Assembly: GCA_045642565.1 (NCBI GenBank)
Contig: JAZUJE010000017.1
Span: 1-64,000 of the forward strand
Origin: UBA1764 sp045642565
Lineage (GTDB): Bacteria; Bacillota; Clostridia; Peptostreptococcales; Anaerovoracaceae
Length of the DNA stretch: 64,000 nucleotides
Direction: 5' to 3'
Part shown: positions 43,116 through 51,279 of the stretch, piece after piece
Position numbering within the stretch: the stretch's first letter is position 1
How the letters are laid out: each line of letters opens with the position of its first letter
Notes under the pieces: model-generated
The model's database searches: none
Told to the model about the DNA's origin: nothing
Seen by the model: the letters and a program-made list of their open reading frames with translations, nothing else
Made by a program: the position numbers and the translations under genes

Positions 43116-44597
43116 TTATCTTAAATATGTTGTAACATAATGTGCTTTCATCCACTGCAGTTTATAGCTCATTATTTTATCTAAAACCTCACTACGATAG
43201 CCTCTGCGTTGTTCCAAAAGCTGTTGCATTTTAAACATATCATTATATGTAAGATCTGGATAATCATCTAAACCAAAGCTATAATCCGGGAAAATGCAAT
43301 AATTTAAGTCATAATTTGGTCTAATCCAATTAATTCCTGCATTTTCAATGCCCACCAGCATTTTATCAGCAAGTTCAGCAAGCTCCGGACGATTCAGTAA
43401 ATCACTCATTTTGTACAAGACGCTCATTTCGGATAATTGATGATTAAGTGAAGTATGAATTTTATCCATCCAGCCATCTTGCCCCCAATAATCAGGGACA
43501 AATACCCCTCCGGCTCCATCATCCCAAGCACATTCATTTGCCATATTCATATAAAAATCTGCATATTTTCCAATAGCAATGTATGCAAAATTATTTAGAT
43601 AATCTTCATAAGCCTTAAGGAAAATCTCAATTAAATCAGAATTAAATCGTGTATCATAATAATTCTCTTTAATATTATAATCTTCCATTAACCAGTTTGA
43701 ACGCGATGTGCTAGGGAAATAACCAAATTCATTCTGCTGCCTTGCCATCGTATCAATTATGCATAAAAGCATATCATCCATTACACGATATCTTGGATTA
43801 GCCTCAATAAAACTTGATCCTAAATAACATGCCTGGCATCTATAATAAACATTTGCTCCGGTTGGATAATATGTGTTCGGAGAAATCCTATAATATCCTG
43901 TATATGTCCAGCGATTATCTCCATCCATAGTAAATGCTAACCATTCTTCATCTACTTCATTAGTATCCCAATTCATAATATCTTCCGAACTGTATACCAA
44001 CATAAAATCACTGCAACAAGAAATATCTACGGCATCAGTAATTATTTCAATGTCAAATCCATCTGTTGTCTTTTTTACATTAAGGTACCCATCTAAATCA
44101 GGTAAGTATTCTAAAGCCTCATTAGCAAGCATTCTATATTGCTTAGGAGTATAACATGCAATATCAAAATCTTTTGAATCAATAAAGAACAAACTGGAAT
44201 CATATTGGCCCTCTTCTAACGGGAAAGATTCAAACTGATTATTGTCATAGAAATGGATATCTGCATTTCCGACTATATGCAAAGATTGTAAAACAACAGC
44301 TTCCTTTGTCACGCCACGTAATGATCCGGAAACCACAGTGTCACCATTAGCCGCATTATATCTTGTAAGATAGAAGTCTCCACCGGCAGCCTCTGTCAGA
44401 TATTCCTTTATGCTGATACTCTCAACTCCGTTGTGCATTTCGCGAGAATTAATCAAAAACTCTTCTTCTTCCTCAAAGAGGCTATCAACATAAGAGAAAC
44501 TTTGCGTATGCGAAAATACCAGTGCAATTGGAATTGCACAGAAAATTAAACAAATTAGAACTTCCTTAATATGCAGTTTTTTTCTTTTTCTGCCCAT
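43116..44597 (-). CDS. Membrane-anchored protein of unknown function
   Basis: A 493-residue protein with a basic start (GRKRKKLHIK) and one hydrophobic segment (about residues 13-29), so membrane-anchored or secreted. Residues ~50-240 are beta-rich. Residues ~260-493 look helical, with aromatic-rich motifs (YFPSTSRSNWLMEDYNI, ECAWDDGAGGVFVPDYWGQD, NYCIFPDYSFGLDDYPDL) recalling alpha-barrel glycan-active enzymes such as glucuronyl epimerases. That resemblance is weak and not tested. The ATG at 44597 is preferred to a TTG at 44633, which coincides with the -35 box. Confidence 0.65.
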   Translation of the reverse strand: MGRKRKKLHIKEVLICLIFCAIPIALVFSHTQSFSYVDSLFEEEEEFLINSREMHNGVESISIKEYLTEAAGGDFYLTRYNAANGDTVVSGSLRGVTKEAVVLQSLHIVGNADIHFYDNNQFESFPLEEGQYDSSLFFIDSKDFDIACYTPKQYRMLANEALEYLPDLDGYLNVKKTTDGFDIEIITDAVDISCCSDFMLVYSSEDIMNWDTNEVDEEWLAFTMDGDNRWTYTGYYRISPNTYYPTGANVYYRCQACYLGSSFIEANPRYRVMDDMLLCIIDTMARQQNEFGYFPSTSRSNWLMEDYNIKENYYDTRFNSDLIEIFLKAYEDYLNNFAYIAIGKYADFYMNMANECAWDDGAGGVFVPDYWGQDGWMDKIHTSLNHQLSEMSVLYKMSDLLNRPELAELADKMLVGIENAGINWIRPNYDLNYCIFPDYSFGLDDYPDLTYNDMFKMQQLLEQRRGYRSEVLDKIMSYKLQWMKAHYVTTYLR

Positions 44598-44604
44598 ACA
44601 ATTA

Positions 44605-44633
44605 AGTATCGCACAAAAATTCTTAAATTCCAA
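44605..44633 (-). promoter_or_regulatory. Leaderless-type promoter of the unknown membrane protein gene
   Basis: TTGGAA (44628-44633), 17 bases, GATACT (44605-44610), then 7 bases to the ATG at 44597, with no Shine-Dalgarno sequence. It begins 3 bases after the preceding terminator hairpin. Confidence 0.5.
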
Positions 44634-44635
44634 GT

Positions 44636-44663
44636 AAAAAGAGCCGCTTTAGCGACTCTTTTT
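44636..44663 (-). terminator. Terminator of the Tad-like operon
   Basis: Stem AAAAAGAG-C-CGCT / AGCG-A-CTCTTTTT with one mismatch and a short loop, T-run on the minus strand, immediately after the stop of the last Tad-like gene. Confidence 0.82.
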
Positions 44664-44666
44664 GTT

Positions 44667-45077
44667 TTAAATTTTTGTCCACTCATAGCATGAAACATGA
44701 GAAATTTCCGGTGTCTTTACAGTTTTAAGCCTAAACAATGGCTTGTCAGGAATAAATTTCAGCTTTACGCTTAATGAATAAGTTTCCCCTTTTGAATATT
44801 CAATTTCCGGCATGTCAAACGAGCCATATCTAAAGCATGCCATTCTGTTAGAAGCATAATTAACTAAAAAATTCACTCGTTCTTTACAATCATCCTCATA
44901 AAATATTATTTCTCCTTCGCTATTTTCATAGCATGATAGCGCTGCATATGCTGCACATTCCTCAGTCAAGGCCTGCAAATGCTCTTGAAGAAACAAATAA
45001 TTGCTTATGTCAGATTGATATGTAAACCCCATTACACCAAAAACAATTATTCCCAACGATACAATAAAAGGCTTCAT
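44667..45077 (-). CDS. Tad-operon pseudopilin-like protein (TadE/F-like position)
   Basis: A 136-residue protein with an N-terminal hydrophobic segment beginning at residue 4 and a soluble domain containing four cysteines. It has no basic prepilin leader with a G/E cleavage site. As the last gene of the Tad-like operon, overlapping its neighbour by 4 bases (ATGA), it takes the place of TadE/TadF minor pilins. The sequence itself matches no family I can name; the role comes from position and architecture. Confidence 0.6.
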   Translation of the reverse strand: MKPFIVSLGIIVFGVMGFTYQSDISNYLFLQEHLQALTEECAAYAALSCYENSEGEIIFYEDDCKERVNFLVNYASNRMACFRYGSFDMPEIEYSKGETYSLSVKLKFIPDKPLFRLKTVKTPEISHVSCYEWTKI

Positions 45078-45436
45078 ATTAATTCACTGGCGACACAGCT
45101 ATCAATCACATAATAGTAATCGTTATCCTTTTGAAGTGAAATCATCACATTATCAATTTTTATTCGCACCCAATATGGAATCAATTCTCCACGAAAATAG
45201 GTTCTTTCATTCGTGCCACATTCTATGTTTTCTGTTTTAAATGATAACTTATTTGATAATTCTGCTTTCATATGATCATAATCAAACGCACCATTTTGTT
45301 TAGCTTTTTCAGCATATGAATAAATAATTTGATTCGCTGCACTAAGCCTAAAACTTGTAATTTGATCTATGCTCATTTGTACAATCACTATCAATAGCAA
45401 TGGTAAAACAGCACACATTACCATAAATTGTTTCAT
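45074..45436 (-). CDS. Tad-operon small membrane-anchored protein
   Basis: A 120-residue protein starting MKQFMVM with a hydrophobic segment to about residue 22, then a hydrophilic domain (QITSFRLSAANQIIYSYAEKAKQNGAFDYD) resembling the helix after the membrane anchor of TadE-like pseudopilins. GAGGA lies 6 bases before the ATG. Its first 89 bases overlap the end of the gene upstream in another frame. Minor pilin role inferred. Confidence 0.62.
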   Translation of the reverse strand: MKQFMVMCAVLPLLLIVIVQMSIDQITSFRLSAANQIIYSYAEKAKQNGAFDYDHMKAELSNKLSFKTENIECGTNERTYFRGELIPYWVRIKIDNVMISLQKDNDYYYVIDSCVASELI

Positions 45437-45581
45437 TATTATTCCTCATGTCTCTAATTTCTACTTCCTTTTGCCATAAGTGCTGCATTGAATTGAATAT
45501 GCTATCATCTTCAAATAGCAATGCATTAACTATTGCCATCCCCAGCATAATCGATGCAACAAGAACAATCAGCTGTTTCAT
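45348..45581 (-). CDS. Tad-operon small protein, possibly frameshifted at its 3' end
   Basis: A 77-residue frame whose first ~18 residues (MKQLIVLVASIMLGMA) closely resemble the start of the Flp-like protein encoded just upstream, so the two are paralogous at the N-terminus. The ATG shares one base with that gene's stop (TAATG). The last ~30 residues overlap the next gene by 89 bases, far more than any other junction here. A +1 shift near RDMRNNN would stop at TGA just before the next Shine-Dalgarno sequence. Real gene likely; the C-terminus is doubtful. Confidence 0.6.
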   Translation of the reverse strand: MKQLIVLVASIMLGMAIVNALLFEDDSIFNSMQHLWQKEVEIRDMRNNNETIYGNVCCFTIAIDSDCTNEHRSNYKF

Positions 45582-45760
45582 TATTCAGTAACATCAACAC
45601 CAGCCGCTTCAAAACCGGCATCAATTTTGTCACCGATAAAAGTAATGCCGGTATCAACATTACCAGACAGCTTATCGACATCATCGCCAAAACCTAATAC
45701 AGTTGCGCTTATTGTAATACCAAGCACAATAGTGGCTACTAAAACCATAAGTTGCTTCAT
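45581..45760 (-). CDS. Flp/pilin-like 59-residue protein of the Tad-like operon
   Basis: A 59-residue protein starting MKQLMVLVATIVLGITIS, then a soluble, glycine- and aspartate-rich stretch ending DAGFEAAGVDVTE. AGGAG lies 8 bases before the ATG. Size and position, just after the platform genes, fit a Flp pilin. The usual leader and the E5-Y motif after a glycine cleavage site are absent: the hydrophobic segment starts at residue 4. It is the best candidate for the major subunit, by inference. Confidence 0.65.
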   Translation of the reverse strand: MKQLMVLVATIVLGITISATVLGFGDDVDKLSGNVDTGITFIGDKIDAGFEAAGVDVTE

Positions 45761-45775
45761 CTCTTACTACTCCTT

Positions 45776-46288
45776 TCAAAACATTTGATCAAACATTTTC
45801 TGTTGCTCAATAAAAAAGGCAACATAAACAAAATCTAATAGGACAAGCATTGCGTTCATCACAACTGGGAAGTAAATGATATCAGAAATTATTTCATCTT
45901 TTTTTTGCTTATTTTCTAAATCACTTTCACGCAAACTGTCCACGTATATTTCAACAGTCCCAAGTAAATCCTCTGGAGGTATATCCTCCCACCCTGCGAG
46001 AACTCTTCCTAGGTCTTTTGAAAACCCTGTTCCCATATATTCAAACAAAACATTTTCAGCCTTTTCTTTATCATAGACATGTAAATACTGTCCCATCGTA
46101 ACAAAAGCCGGTTTTAAACTCGTACTAACGTCTGCTAGTTCTTGCATAAGTATTTCCGAACTAACTCCATTTTCACGTCCCAAAATAATATTGTTTCTCA
46201 CATAAACCAAAGCCTGCAACAAATCCTTTTCCATGTCAGACCGTTTTTTCTCTTTTTTAATATTTTTGAACAGTTCAAATATTCTCAT
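45776..46288 (-). CDS. Short TadC-like platform protein
   Basis: A 170-residue protein with a basic start, a soluble helical part resembling the cytoplasmic half of a T2SSF/GspF domain (LLQALVYVRNNIILGRENGVSSEILMQELADVS), and one or two C-terminal hydrophobic segments (IIYFPVVMNAMLVLLDFVYVAFF). It occupies the TadC position after TadB, but is about half the usual length and lacks the N-terminal helices. Coupled by TAATG to tadB. Confidence 0.65.
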   Translation of the reverse strand: MRIFELFKNIKKEKKRSDMEKDLLQALVYVRNNIILGRENGVSSEILMQELADVSTSLKPAFVTMGQYLHVYDKEKAENVLFEYMGTGFSKDLGRVLAGWEDIPPEDLLGTVEIYVDSLRESDLENKQKKDEIISDIIYFPVVMNAMLVLLDFVYVAFFIEQQKMFDQMF

Positions 46289-47226
46289 TAAAAATCAAGT
46301 TTTCCACTATTTATTACGGCTATCACCAACAAATTAACAAGAAAAAGGAAGATGTTGATTAAGAAAAGCATAAATCCTATCGGATGTAGAAATTGGTTCA
46401 TAAAAAGGGTTTTAGGACTCATGTCAAGATAAAAGATTGCAACTATGATGCATACTGCATACATAAAAGGAACAAGCAACAAGGTCATACGAGATGCTTC
46501 TCCATTCAACATTCTTCTCTTTTCTTCCAAAGTATTTGCAGCTTTCAATTGCTGCGCTATATCAGCCAATCCGGCCGAGACATCGCTACCATTTTCAACA
46601 GACAATTTTATACATTGCCCAAGCATTTTTGCCCAGCTAGTTCCATATGAAAAGGCAAAATCATCAATTATAGACTTAAGCTCACCTTGATTGGCATATG
46701 ATCTTAATTTTATAAGTAAAATGTATAATCGTTTATTAGATAGCTTATAGTCCCCATCAGATTCTATAGTTTTCCCAATTGCCTCGCTCATATTAAGTTT
46801 ATTAATTCTATATTGCCTATACAGTTCAGTTACCAAACTAATACCTTCGTGGCTAGCTTTGGCTCTGTTTTCCTCAAGCTTTGTGGCCAATAACAATAAA
46901 GGTAATGCTACTGCCACTATCGATATCATGAATGCTAAAATCAAATTGTAATTTTTATAGCAAAGCAAATAACTAATTATGAATAAAAGACCTTCTGAAA
47001 TAACAAAATATCTCTTGTGTTGATCTTTAGGAAAGCTCACATTAATTAGTTGTTCAATATATCTAAATGGTTGCGGAAGTTCTTTCTTTTCAATTTTTAG
47101 TGCTCTTAATCTATGCCTTAACTGAAATCTTAATATCAATATTTCTATGTCATCCCACATAAGAAGCATTGCGCCACTTGCAAGAATCATATACATTATT
47201 AAATTAACTAAGTATTCCAGCTTCAC
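46288..47226 (-). CDS. tadB: TadB-like inner-membrane platform protein
   Basis: A 312-residue protein with hydrophobic segments at about 4-22, 75-115, 250-272 and 282-308 around a cytoplasmic T2SSF-type helical domain (residues ~120-245, including GQCIKLSVENGSDVSAGLADIAQQL and LEEKRRMLNGEASRMT, the classic conserved region of TadB). It should form the membrane platform driven by the TadA ATPase. It overlaps tadA by 23 bases. Confidence 0.85.
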   Translation of the reverse strand: MKLEYLVNLIMYMILASGAMLLMWDDIEILILRFQLRHRLRALKIEKKELPQPFRYIEQLINVSFPKDQHKRYFVISEGLLFIISYLLCYKNYNLILAFMISIVAVALPLLLLATKLEENRAKASHEGISLVTELYRQYRINKLNMSEAIGKTIESDGDYKLSNKRLYILLIKLRSYANQGELKSIIDDFAFSYGTSWAKMLGQCIKLSVENGSDVSAGLADIAQQLKAANTLEEKRRMLNGEASRMTLLLVPFMYAVCIIVAIFYLDMSPKTLFMNQFLHPIGFMLFLINIFLFLVNLLVIAVINSGKLDF

Positions 47227-48574
47227 TTATTTTCCTCATCTCTGTTCTAAAGACATTACAAGCTTCGGCATCACTTTCTAATGCATACACAATTTTTTCT
47301 TCGGAAATACAATTGTTCAGTTTCCAAGTATTGTGTACAACATCATATGAGAGAATCTCTTCAATGATTATTTCTCCATTATTATCAAGTCTCATCTCAT
47401 ATATCCCTTTTAATCGCTTTTGGCTTTTATCTTTCAATTGAATAAAATGAAAAATGTAATCAAAACTTGCAGCAAACTTCTGCATTGTAAGTTTTATATC
47501 CCCTCCAAGAGATTTAGTAATCTCCATGGCAGCTTCAAGAGGTAATTGATAAGGACTTCGAGAATGAACAGTAATTTTCATTCTCTTTGTACCCTTACTC
47601 GCAATTCGCACTGCTGTATCAAGAGCTATACCATCACGAGCCTCTGCCATTACAAAATAATCTGCGTCACTTCTAAGCAAATTCTTAGAAATCTTAGATA
47701 AATTATCACCATCAGCAATCAACTGAATTACCGGTGAATTAGGCAAAATCTTGTGCATTGGGATTTCCGGATCAGTTTCAACAATCACGCCTTCAAGATT
47801 AGGGTCCTCGTACGATTGCCAAGTTGATAAAAAAGTAGTTTTTGCAGTTCTAACTGCTCCCATAAAAACTATATTAAACCCTACGCATACCATCGACTTT
47901 AACAGTGGAATAATCTCCTGCGGAATCGTCCCTCTTTTTGCCTGTTCATCAAAAGAAAGTGAAGGAATAATATATCGTCTGAAAATAATTGCAGATTGAG
48001 ATTTTTTTGCCATTGGTTCGATAAATACAGTTACACGTGTACCATCAAGCATATATATCTCATAGTAATCTTTATCCATACGCTCTTCCGGAGTTGTTAA
48101 CATAATTGCTTTTATCAGCTGATTTTTTCTCTCATTGGAAATTTTTTGCGGCATAAGCTGCATCTTTCCATTCTTCATAAAAAAAATATTTTCACCAATT
48201 ATCTTAGCAGAACTGCTATCTTTATATGTATCAGAGAACCATTCAGCCATGCCGGACAAACCCCAAAGCTCATGGTATATTGCATCAACTAAATTTGCAT
48301 AATAATCAGGATAATCAGAATCTAATGCATTAGCTTCTTTAAGCAATTCAAATATTCTATCTTTAAAAAAGTTTTTTTCTTTTTCATAACCAATAATCGC
48401 TCTTCGTTGTATTTCTAAGGACACACTGGAGTTATCTTGGTTTTGCCAATCTAAAAAGAACGCTTCCTTTACTTTTTCGCATAAAGAAGGAAAAGAATAA
48501 ACCTCTTTTTCTACAGATTCTAATTTACGATTTTGTTTTCTTCGCACATATTCATCAAGCTGTGATTCCTGCAT
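47204..48574 (-). CDS. tadA: TadA/CpaF-like secretion ATPase with altered Walker A
   Basis: A 456-residue VirB11/TadA-type ATPase. The N-terminal domain (~1-200) leads to the core: P-loop GAVRTAKTT (239-247) instead of GGTGSGKTT, keeping Lys245 but replacing the glycine before it with alanine; an Asp/Glu region VETDPEIPM; the Walker B region YFVMAEARDGIALD; and the His box ITVHSRSP. It would power assembly of a pilus-like fibre. It follows the TadZ-like gene with a 20-base overlap. The core fold is clear; its activity with this P-loop needs testing. Confidence 0.87.
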   Translation of the reverse strand: MQESQLDEYVRRKQNRKLESVEKEVYSFPSLCEKVKEAFFLDWQNQDNSSVSLEIQRRAIIGYEKEKNFFKDRIFELLKEANALDSDYPDYYANLVDAIYHELWGLSGMAEWFSDTYKDSSSAKIIGENIFFMKNGKMQLMPQKISNERKNQLIKAIMLTTPEERMDKDYYEIYMLDGTRVTVFIEPMAKKSQSAIIFRRYIIPSLSFDEQAKRGTIPQEIIPLLKSMVCVGFNIVFMGAVRTAKTTFLSTWQSYEDPNLEGVIVETDPEIPMHKILPNSPVIQLIADGDNLSKISKNLLRSDADYFVMAEARDGIALDTAVRIASKGTKRMKITVHSRSPYQLPLEAAMEITKSLGGDIKLTMQKFAASFDYIFHFIQLKDKSQKRLKGIYEMRLDNNGEIIIEEILSYDVVHNTWKLNNCISEEKIVYALESDAEACNVFRTEMRKISEAGILS

Positions 48575-49295
48575 ATTCGACTATATCCCCTACTATTCTT
48601 TCAATATCTTTAATTAAGGTTTTAGATTCCTTTATAGAAATAAGACTTTGTGATTTTGTTTCTGCAATATTACCGTCTTTACACTTTTTTACGGTTAATA
48701 TTCCTTTCTCGCAAAGCATCAATCTATCTGCAATATAAGATTTTTCATATATGCTATTCTTGTCATATTTATTTAAGATGAATTTATCAAAATATAAATC
48801 CACTCGTTCAAATAAAAATGAACTCCACTCATAACGTCTTAAAGAGCTTTCAGTTTGGTTTATAACCATATAAACTTTATCAGAAGATAATGCTGCACCA
48901 AGCGCAAAAGGATCTTCTATATGGCACCCTGTATCTATAATAATTACATCAAAAACAGTTCTAACTGCATCAACAAGCAATTCTGCCATATCGGGAGTCA
49001 AGTACTCATTATTTCCCGGATGATCCTGTCCACCTATAATATATAAATTGTCTTTATAACAAGACTTTTGCTTTATATCATCAATATTAATTATTGATTG
49101 CGCAAGAAATGGTCTGATTTTCTCTACACTCTCTCTAACATGATTGCAATATTCAGAGCCTCGGCCACCATCCCCTTGAATAAGCAGTACAGTTGTCTTT
49201 GGGTATCTTTTTGCAAGAAGCTCTGCGCAACACTGAGCGATTTGGGTCGTTCCTACTTTATGATCAGCCCCATGAAAAGAAAATACATTATTCAT
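48555..49295 (-). CDS. TadZ/CpaE-like P-loop protein with deviant Walker A
   Basis: A 246-residue MinD/ParA-like protein. The N-terminal motif HGADHKVGTTQIA replaces the KGGxGKT of ParA/MinD: a lysine sits two residues before GTT and no lysine precedes the Thr. Walker B is VFDVIIIDTGCH. This suits CpaE/TadZ, which positions Tad machines, and comes right before TadA as in canonical loci. The start at 49295 is chosen over 49346 because it overlaps the previous stop by only 8 bases and begins directly at the first strand. Confidence 0.78.
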   Translation of the reverse strand: MNNVFSFHGADHKVGTTQIAQCCAELLAKRYPKTTVLLIQGDGGRGSEYCNHVRESVEKIRPFLAQSIINIDDIKQKSCYKDNLYIIGGQDHPGNNEYLTPDMAELLVDAVRTVFDVIIIDTGCHIEDPFALGAALSSDKVYMVINQTESSLRRYEWSSFLFERVDLYFDKFILNKYDKNSIYEKSYIADRLMLCEKGILTVKKCKDGNIAETKSQSLISIKESKTLIKDIERIVGDIVEYAGITA

Positions 49296-49722
49296 CAATA
49301 CCCTCCAAAACCATAAGGAGCCTTTCAGCTTGATTAAATTTTGCAAAATCTTCTATTTTGCAGATTATCTCGACACGGTCTTCATCTACATAAGCAATTT
49401 TATATTTTCCTATAGCATCAGCTGTTGTTATCTCAGATAATTCCATTGGATCAATAAATGAATCCATATTATAAATGCGGACAATATCATTTGCTTTTAT
49501 ATATCCACTAACTAAATAAAATTTTTCCTTTGAAAATGCAAAATAGCTTAAATTTTGTGCAAGTATTTCGATTCTCTCATCAATTACAGCTTCTTCTATA
49601 ACAGTCTCAACATCTTCTTGCACAGAAGTAGCCTTTTCTCTGCCACCTTTATTCCAAAAATACATCGCAGCTACGGCTGCAAGTATCAGCACAATGCCTA
49701 TTATTCTTTTAAGCCATCGCAT
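49288..49722 (-). CDS. CpaB/SAF-like membrane-anchored protein
   Basis: A 144-residue protein with an N-terminal membrane helix (IIGIVLILAAVAAMYFW) and an outside domain with VSGYIKANDIVRIYN, like the SAF domain strand GxIKPGDxVDV of CpaB/RcpC. It is much shorter than typical CpaB (~250). First gene of the operon with a TTGACA promoter and GGGAG before the ATG. Family assignment moderate; the position at the head of a Tad operon supports it. Confidence 0.6.
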   Translation of the reverse strand: MRWLKRIIGIVLILAAVAAMYFWNKGGREKATSVQEDVETVIEEAVIDERIEILAQNLSYFAFSKEKFYLVSGYIKANDIVRIYNMDSFIDPMELSEITTADAIGKYKIAYVDEDRVEIICKIEDFAKFNQAERLLMVLEGIDE

Positions 49723-49756
49723 ATTTCCATTTTCTCCCTGTAATTATTTTACATAT

Positions 49757-49785
49757 AATTTACACTTTTTAACAATATTTGTCAA
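49757..49785 (-). promoter_or_regulatory. Promoter of the Tad-like operon
   Basis: TTGACA (49780-49785), 17 bases, TAAATT (49757-49762), giving a leader of ~28 bases with a GGGAG site. The region is very AT-rich. Confidence 0.62.
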
Positions 49786-49833
49786 TATATTTTTACCATA
49801 TTTTACAGTTTTATACATTTTTTCATACAAAAA

Positions 49834-49861
49834 AAATACCGAGCCCTAAAGCTCGGTATTT
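49834..49861 (-). terminator. Terminator of the phoH-era-glyS operon
   Basis: Eleven-base stem AAATACCGAGC/GCTCGGTATTT with a 6-nt loop and an A-run that becomes a T-run on the minus strand, 11 bases past the glyS stop. Confidence 0.9.
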
Positions 49862-49872
49862 ACATTTTGTTA

Positions 49873-51279
49873 TTAGAATTCTAAGCTCTTTGAAATATAG
49901 TCTTTTAATTCAGAAATTGGCATGCGAACCTGCTGCATTGTATCTCTATCACGAACTGTAACACAACCATCATTTTCACTATCAAAATCATAAGTGATGC
50001 AGAATGGAGTGCCAATTTCATCTTGACGTCTGTAGAGCTTCCCTATGCTTCCGCTCTGATCGTAATCAACCATGAAGTACTTTGAAAGTTCTTGATATAA
50101 TGCCATTGCCGGTTCTGCAAGTTTCTTTGAAAGAGGAAGAACTGCGGCCTTAAATGGAGCAAGCGCAGGGTGGAAATGCATTACAGTACGGCTATCCTCT
50201 TTTCCATCCTTACTTAAATCTTGAACCTCATATGCATCACAAAGGAATGCAAGTGCCATACGATCTGCCCCGAGTGAAGGTTCAACAACATAAGGAATAT
50301 ATCGTGCATTTGTAACAGGATCTATATACTCAAGATTCTGTCCGGATGTTTCCTGATGCTTTGTCAAATCATAATTTGTTCTGTCAGCGATACCCCAAAG
50401 TTCTCCCCAACCAAATGGGAATAGATATTCAAAGTCTGTTGTAGCGCGACTATAGAATGAAAGTTCTTCTGCAGAGTGATCTCTAAGACGAAGCTTTTCC
50501 ATATTCATTCCCAGACTTTCTAAGAACTTCCTGCAATACTCTTTCCAATATGCAAACCATTCCAAATCTGTATCAGGCTCACAGAAGAATTCAAGCTCCA
50601 TCTGTTCAAATTCTCTTATTCTAAAGATAAAATTACCAGGAGTAATTTCATTTCTAAAAGATTTACCAATTTGAGCAATGCCAAATGGAATTTTCTTTCG
50701 AGAAGTTCTTTGAACATTCTTAAAGTTTACAAAGATGCCTTGCGCTGTTTCAGGACGAAGATATAATTCAGACTTTGTATCTTCTGTTACACCCTGATAA
50801 GTTTTAAACATCAAGTTAAACTGGCGAATATTTGTAAAGTTTGTCTTACCACAGTCTGGACACGGAACATTATGCTCTGCAATCCAATTTTCCATTCTTT
50901 CGTTTGTCCATCCATCGCAAGATTCACAACCTAAATCAATATTATTTTCATGAGCAAAATCTTCAATTAGCTTATCTGCTCTATGTCTTGCATGACATTC
51001 TTTGCAATCCATTAATGGGTCTGAAAAGCCACCAACATGTCCGGAAGCAACCCAAGTCATAGGATTCATAATAATAGCCGCATCTAAACCAACATTATAT
51101 TGTGATTCTTGTACAAATTTCTTCCACCATGCAGCCTTAACATTATTTTTGAAAAGGACCCCGATTGGACCATAATCCCATGAATTTGCTAAACCGCCAT
51201 AAATTTCTGAGCCAGGATATAAGAAGCCTCTATTTTTACATAAAGCAACTATATCATCCATGCTGAATTCTTCACTCAT
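49873..51279 (-). CDS. glyS: Glycyl-tRNA synthetase, homodimeric class II
   Basis: A 468-residue class IIa synthetase of the alpha2 type that charges tRNA-Gly. It opens with DDIVALCKNRGFLYPGSEIYGG and continues with SWDYGPIGVLFKNNVK and the motif 2 region (GKSFRNEITPGNFIFRIREFEQMELEFF). The motif 3 region ends SLGADRMALAFL, and the C-terminal anticodon-binding domain follows. Cys pairs near 85-140 (CKECHARH, CESCDGW, CPDCGKTNF) suggest a metal site. The start at 51279 has GGAGG at 6 bases. Last gene of its operon, overlapping the DUF4342-like gene by 8 bases; no T-box is visible. Confidence 0.97.
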   Translation of the reverse strand: MSEEFSMDDIVALCKNRGFLYPGSEIYGGLANSWDYGPIGVLFKNNVKAAWWKKFVQESQYNVGLDAAIIMNPMTWVASGHVGGFSDPLMDCKECHARHRADKLIEDFAHENNIDLGCESCDGWTNERMENWIAEHNVPCPDCGKTNFTNIRQFNLMFKTYQGVTEDTKSELYLRPETAQGIFVNFKNVQRTSRKKIPFGIAQIGKSFRNEITPGNFIFRIREFEQMELEFFCEPDTDLEWFAYWKEYCRKFLESLGMNMEKLRLRDHSAEELSFYSRATTDFEYLFPFGWGELWGIADRTNYDLTKHQETSGQNLEYIDPVTNARYIPYVVEPSLGADRMALAFLCDAYEVQDLSKDGKEDSRTVMHFHPALAPFKAAVLPLSKKLAEPAMALYQELSKYFMVDYDQSGSIGKLYRRQDEIGTPFCITYDFDSENDGCVTVRDRDTMQQVRMPISELKDYISKSLEF

